DNA from: MGBC114844 sp910585855
GTDB taxonomy: Bacteria; Bacillota; Clostridia; Lachnospirales; Lachnospiraceae
Length of the DNA stretch: 52,966 nucleotides
Direction: 5' to 3'
Assembly: GCA_965646165.1 (NCBI GenBank)
Contig: CBFFYP010000024.1
Span: forward strand, 1 to 52,966
Made by a program: the position numbers and the translations under genes. Under the pieces are notes generated by a model that saw nothing but the letters and a program-made list of their open reading frames with translations, did not search any database and was not told the origin of the DNA. Numbering within the stretch: the first letter of the stretch is position 1; each line of letters opens with the position of its first letter. Below, in pieces: positions 52,762 through 52,966 of the stretch.

Positions 52762-52966
52762 TTACATATTCTGGTCTGTTTTCAATTTTCTCACTTCGTC
52801 AACTGAAAGACCAACAAATTCCGCAATCTTTTCAAGCGTTATTGTTCCATCTTCCAGCATTTTCTTTGCAACATTTATCATTCCTTCTTTCAATGTCTGA
52901 TTCCTCATATCTTCCATAGCACGGCACATAATCTCGATTCCCTCCTTGCTCTCTTTGAAAAATCTC
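52762..52966 (-). CDS. C-terminal end of an Rpn-like PD-(D/E)XK nuclease family transposase (partial)
   Basis: The last 67 codons read RFFKESKEGIEIMCRAMEDM, then RNQTLKEGMINVAKKMLEDG and ITLEKIAEFVGLSVDEVRKL. This charged helix plus a small helix-turn-helix-like tail ends many clostridial Rpn/COG5464 proteins, which are recombination-promoting nucleases. The catalytic domain lies right of the window. Whether the gene is intact cannot be judged. Confidence 0.65.
   Translation of the reverse strand, partial: RFFKESKEGIEIMCRAMEDMRNQTLKEGMINVAKKMLEDGTITLEKIAEFVGLSVDEVRKLKTDQNM

Noticed and set aside
1..52966. tRNA or rRNA genes, prophage genes, or a replication origin
   Set aside because: No cloverleaf, rRNA segment or phage structural gene was seen on reading. 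Only two DnaA boxes cluster, and they sit in the nrdD promoter region rather than near dnaA/dnaN.

Overview
The window looks like chromosome of an AT-rich Firmicute, most likely a gut-type clostridium of the Lachnospiraceae. The evidence is clostridial gene content and order: CIRCE-controlled hrcA-grpE-dnaK-dnaJ, lepA-hemW, class III ribonucleotide reductase nrdD/nrdG, pyrB-pyrI, scpA-scpB, an M16C peptidase and GH94 phosphorylases. Strong AGGAGG-type ribosome binding sites and sigma-A promoters are also present. I saw no rRNA, tRNA or CRISPR array. The assignment rests on reading the sequence, not on a database search.

Layout. 0.2-2.9 kb: a GntR/ABC operon of the YtrA type. 3.0-3.9 kb: a composite structured repeat. 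3.9-9.05 kb: the heat-shock operon hrcA-grpE-dnaK-dnaJ, with a perfect CIRCE operator and a terminator-like hairpin between dnaK and dnaJ. 9.1-26.7 kb: a carbohydrate island holding an SGNH acetylesterase, an AraC regulator, two GH94 phosphorylases, a circularly permuted GH3 beta-glucosidase, a CUT1 sugar ABC transporter without its ATPase, and an orphan sugar-binding lipoprotein next to a chemoreceptor. The island would import, cleave phosphorolytically and possibly chemotax to a beta-gluco-oligosaccharide. Two of its genes carry the same roughly 50-bp upstream regulatory module. 26.9-30.7 kb: hemW and lepA. In many Firmicutes lepA-hemW-hrcA-grpE-dnaK-dnaJ are contiguous, so the island appears to split an ancestral cluster. 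31.2-37.7 kb: nrdD (behind NrdR-like and DnaA-like boxes), nrdG, dut, pyrB, pyrI and a Cof-type HAD phosphatase, a nucleotide metabolism block. 38-46.7 kb: an M16C peptidase, scpB/scpA, a decayed tnpB, a YkuE-like phosphoesterase, radA and an unknown small protein. 46.8-50.4 kb: a decaying redox locus with a truncated flavodoxin, aldo/keto reductase and LysR regulator alongside an intact DUF4405 membrane protein and lipoproteins. 50.4-52.2 kb: a stand-alone AIPR-type candidate phage-defence gene. The right edge holds the C-terminal end of an Rpn-like (PD-(D/E)XK) transposase-family protein.

The most unusual content is non-coding. Two families of large, nested, palindromic intergenic elements fill most gene-free gaps. 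Family A is about 330 bp per unit, with two arm types, A1 and A2. These are joined in opposite orientation into a composite of about 750-810 bp, present three times, once inverted as a whole, plus single, partial and end-only copies. Family B is about 145 bp with a conserved core and variable but self-complementary arms. Both families end in GGACGC/GCGTCC. Several stem positions change on both sides in step between copies (for example GGGGCG/CGCCCC, GGAGCG/CGCTCC, GGTGCG/CGCACC), so the fold, not only the sequence, seems to be maintained. No transposase for them is encoded here. They are the best candidate for an undescribed element or structured-RNA system in this window.
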